From [Scytonema hofmanni] UTEX 2349 (GTDB taxonomy: Bacteria; Cyanobacteriota; Cyanobacteriia; Cyanobacteriales; Nostocaceae), in NCBI RefSeq assembly GCF_000582685.1, contig NZ_KK073768.1, positions 748,509-812,508 on the forward strand: a stretch of DNA of 64,000 bases, read 5' to 3'. Shown here piece by piece: positions 61,964 through 64,000 of this stretch (position 1 is the stretch's first letter; each line of letters opens with the position of its first letter). The position numbers were made by a program, and so were the translations under genes. The notes beneath the pieces were generated by a model, which saw only the letters and a program-made list of their open reading frames with translations, ran no database searches and was not told where the DNA came from.

Positions 61964-62676
61964 AACACAGACACTTGAAAAAGGTTATTATGATTTCTCC
62001 TAGTACTGGTAGGAGCTTGTGCATAGATGACACTCCTACCATACCGAGCTCAGTTTTTGATATTTACTAGCTCTGTGTAAGATTCATCTATCGCTATACC
62101 TTTAATTTACCGCTTCTTATTCTCGGCGTGCCGCGATCGCAGGGGGGATTTCTGGAGTAGATAACCGTACCTGTTGATACTCCCTGACCTGACGGGGCGC
62201 ATTTAAATTTTCTTCACAAAGCCACCATTCAAAGCATTATCGGCATTTTGGCATAATATTATGGCTGTATTTAAGATAAACTATTTATAATAACAGTATA
62301 GACTTAGCAATCTCTACAGATTATCCTCAAGTCCTTTTTCCTATTGTCAATTATTTTACTTGAGCAAATACACAAAAATATTATTTTTTTCAACAAGAAT
62401 ATAAAAATTATTCTTGAGAAAAGCTAGCAAAACATAGCGTAATTTCTGATTTTTGGAATTAATTGTCTGAGATTAACTGATTGATTACAGACGAGAAAAA
62501 GAGTGATTATTAAAGGTTAGCGATTGTGAAAATTTAGTGTGAAAAATTTGCTTTCGAGAAAAACTGCACTACTAACATCTACTAAAAGTACATACTGATT
62601 AATGAAAAGCAACTTTATCTAACTTTTCTTCACTCCACAGAATGAACAATTAAGAAGTTTAGACAGCGAAGTTTTC
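61964..62676. other. 713-bp AT-rich divergent intergenic region
   Basis: No gene or array seen. A hairpin GGTAGGAG / CTCCTACC (62008-62040) lies in the DUF1517 leader. The rest is unusually AT-rich and should include the glycosyltransferase promoter; no operator was identified. Confidence 0.5.
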
Positions 62677-63894
62677 ATGGAACAAATATCACAAATTGAT
62701 GCAAGAATCCAAGACAAAACAGCCTATCCGGACATTTTAGTAATATCGCGCACCTTCTTGCCGAACGAGGGCGGAATCGCAGAATATATATATAATCGCT
62801 GTCTGCAAGACCCAGAAAGGGTAATTGTTTTAGCGGGTAGTTGTTCTGGAGACAAAGCATTTGATCGCGATCAACAGTTTCCCGTGTATCGGTGGTCAAA
62901 CCCTAGATTTTTGCGTAGTGGTTTTGTCCAGAATACAATCAAGCATATTCTCAATCTGGTCTGGTCATTTGTGCTAGCCATGCAACTTTATTTTCGCTAT
63001 CGTTACCGCTACATAGAGTGGGGTCACGGCTACAACTTTCTTTGCCTGTTGCTATTAAGCTATTTATTACCTATCCGTTTTTTTATCTATTTACATGGTA
63101 ATGATGTAGTTCATGTTTTACACAATCCCTTGTGGCGATCGCTCTTTGCATTAACACTGATACGAGCCGAAGGAATTGTTTGTAAAAGTTCGTTTATAAA
63201 AGATTACCTGAAAGCTAATTTCCGATTTAATACTCCTACCCACATTATCAATCCTATCCTCAGACCGGAAAAATTTGCCGATTCTGCCAGCGTTGATAGT
63301 CTTGATAATTTACGTGTTCACATCCGTGAAGCATACAATATTCCAGAAAAATCTGTAGTCATTCTTTCAGTAGGACAACTTGAAAAGTGTAAAGGCTTCG
63401 ACAAAATAATTGAAAACTTAACACTACTGCTGACTCAGGGGATAGATGTTCACTATATACTTTGTGGGCAAGGTGCTTGTGAATTAGAACTGAAATCTTT
63501 AGCACGTCGCTTGCGAGTAGATAAACGGGTACACTTTGCCGGATATGTAAGCGATCGCGAATTAGCTGGCTACTATGCAGCTTGTGATTTATTTGCTATG
63601 CTGACTTTGTTTGACACCAAATCCGCCAGTATAGAGGGTTTTGATCCAGTTTATTTAGAAGCGGGTTACTTCGGTAAGCCTGTAATTGCTTCTTGTTTAG
63701 GTGGTGTCATTGATGCAGTTCGCCATGAAGAAAATGGCATCCTAGTTAATCCGAATTCTGGCTGTGAAATTTTTCAAGCTTTCAGTCGCTTGTGTAAAGA
63801 CCAGCAGCTACGTGAAAAACTAGGTCGCATCGGAAAAGAACTAGCCAAACGCAAAACCCTTCACCGCACGCTTTACGCTTCAAGAGTTAGTTGA
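62677..63894 (+). CDS. GT4-family glycosyltransferase
   Basis: 405 residues. GT-B fold: N-terminal domain with RTFLPNEGGIAEYIYNRCL, then ILSVGQLEKCKGFDKIIENL, VHYILCGQGACELELKSLA, VHFAGYVSDRELAGYYAACDLFAML and the donor-binding EGFDPVYLEAGYFGKPVIAS. It transfers a sugar from a nucleotide sugar onto a glycan or lipid at the inner membrane face. The final codons run into TTGATAG repeats that contain the stop (TGA), so the last few residues may be recent. No other glycan gene is adjacent. Confidence 0.9.
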   Translation: MEQISQIDARIQDKTAYPDILVISRTFLPNEGGIAEYIYNRCLQDPERVIVLAGSCSGDKAFDRDQQFPVYRWSNPRFLRSGFVQNTIKHILNLVWSFVLAMQLYFRYRYRYIEWGHGYNFLCLLLLSYLLPIRFFIYLHGNDVVHVLHNPLWRSLFALTLIRAEGIVCKSSFIKDYLKANFRFNTPTHIINPILRPEKFADSASVDSLDNLRVHIREAYNIPEKSVVILSVGQLEKCKGFDKIIENLTLLLTQGIDVHYILCGQGACELELKSLARRLRVDKRVHFAGYVSDRELAGYYAACDLFAMLTLFDTKSASIEGFDPVYLEAGYFGKPVIASCLGGVIDAVRHEENGILVNPNSGCEIFQAFSRLCKDQQLREKLGRIGKELAKRKTLHRTLYASRVS

Positions 63895-63919
63895 TAGTTG
63901 ATAGTTGATAGTCGATAGT
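63887..63919. repeat. TTGATAG heptad array over the glycosyltransferase stop
   Basis: Four to five units of TTGATAG/TCGATAG with a 7-bp period; the first supplies the stop codon. Confidence 0.8.
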
Positions 63920-63946
63920 AATAATTATTGACCCTTGACTCTTAAC

Positions 63947-64000
63947 TCACCCACCTCCGACAATCGTGACTACTTCAAGGCGATCGCCTTGCTGTATTAT
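63947..64000 (-). CDS. thiS: 3' end of thiS (sulfur carrier protein)
   Basis: On the minus strand the edge reads IIQQGDRLEVVTIVGGG and stop. The C-terminal GG preceded by DRLEVVTIV is the signature of ThiS, whose C-terminal glycine carries sulfur as a thiocarboxylate for thiamine thiazole synthesis. The rest of the gene lies beyond the right edge. Confidence 0.85.
   Translation of the reverse strand: MIQQGDRLEVVTIVGGG

Overview
The window comes from a filamentous, probably heterocyst-forming cyanobacterium of the order Nostocales. The evidence is an intact fraC-fraD-fraE filament-integrity cluster (27063-29791), a DnaE polymerase half carrying the cyanobacterial split-intein N piece (41784-44414), an Flv1/Flv3 flavodiiron pair, a CruF/CruG myxoxanthophyll pair, frequent GCGATCGC (HIP1) sites, Ser/Thr kinases fused to sensory repeats, heptanucleotide tandem repeats and very many short palindromes. 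No rRNA, tRNA, CRISPR array or intact transposase gene was seen.

Layout. 1-1.1 kb: end of a HEAT-repeat gene. 1.2-9.5 kb: divergent alpha-2-macroglobulin lipoprotein and penicillin-binding protein 1C, a known functional pairing. 10-17 kb: a tiny Lys-rich gene, a Ser/Thr kinase, an ABC exporter, a PD-(D/E)XK-like protein and a zinc-ribbon/kinase/WD40 protein. 17.3-26.7 kb: orphan antitoxin, cobK, a GlsB-like membrane protein, a TTC38-like TPR protein, a PhnD-like binding protein, a proton antiporter with USP domain, a single-domain response regulator and a double-domain cobalamin adenosyltransferase. 27-30.5 kb: fraCDE and a pentapeptide-repeat protein. 30.8-39.5 kb: an OmpR-type regulator, a CHASE3 histidine kinase and a giant double-core hybrid kinase. 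39.6-46.5 kb: GxxExxY protein, acyl-CoA synthetase, dnaE-N, a dicarboxylate symporter and a broken toxin-antitoxin locus. 46.7-51 kb: flv3-flv1. 51.7-55.7 kb: a membrane protein, cruF-cruG and rnhA. 55.7-60.4 kb: a three-gene TPR-CHAT protease operon with a membrane protein, the best candidate for an uncharacterised conflict or cell-death system. 61-64 kb: DUF1517 protein, GT4 glycosyltransferase and the 3' end of thiS.

The most unusual pattern is that mobile short repeats have entered protein-coding genes without breaking the frame. One perfect palindrome encodes the same peptide, QTRLIASL, in two unrelated proteins (CruG and the CHAT protein) and also lies free between genes. The CHAT gene carries three different repeat types. 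PbpC, the hybrid kinase and the orphan antitoxin contain others. The main palindrome family keeps constant arms (GTAGAGACG/CGTCTCTAC) while its centre changes in a way that preserves pairing. Several operon spacers (fraD-fraE, flv3-flv1, cruF-cruG) are built almost wholly of tandem repeats, and the last two hold the same composite element in opposite orientations.

All calls come from reading the sequence. No database search was run, so family assignments rest on recognised motifs and gene order.
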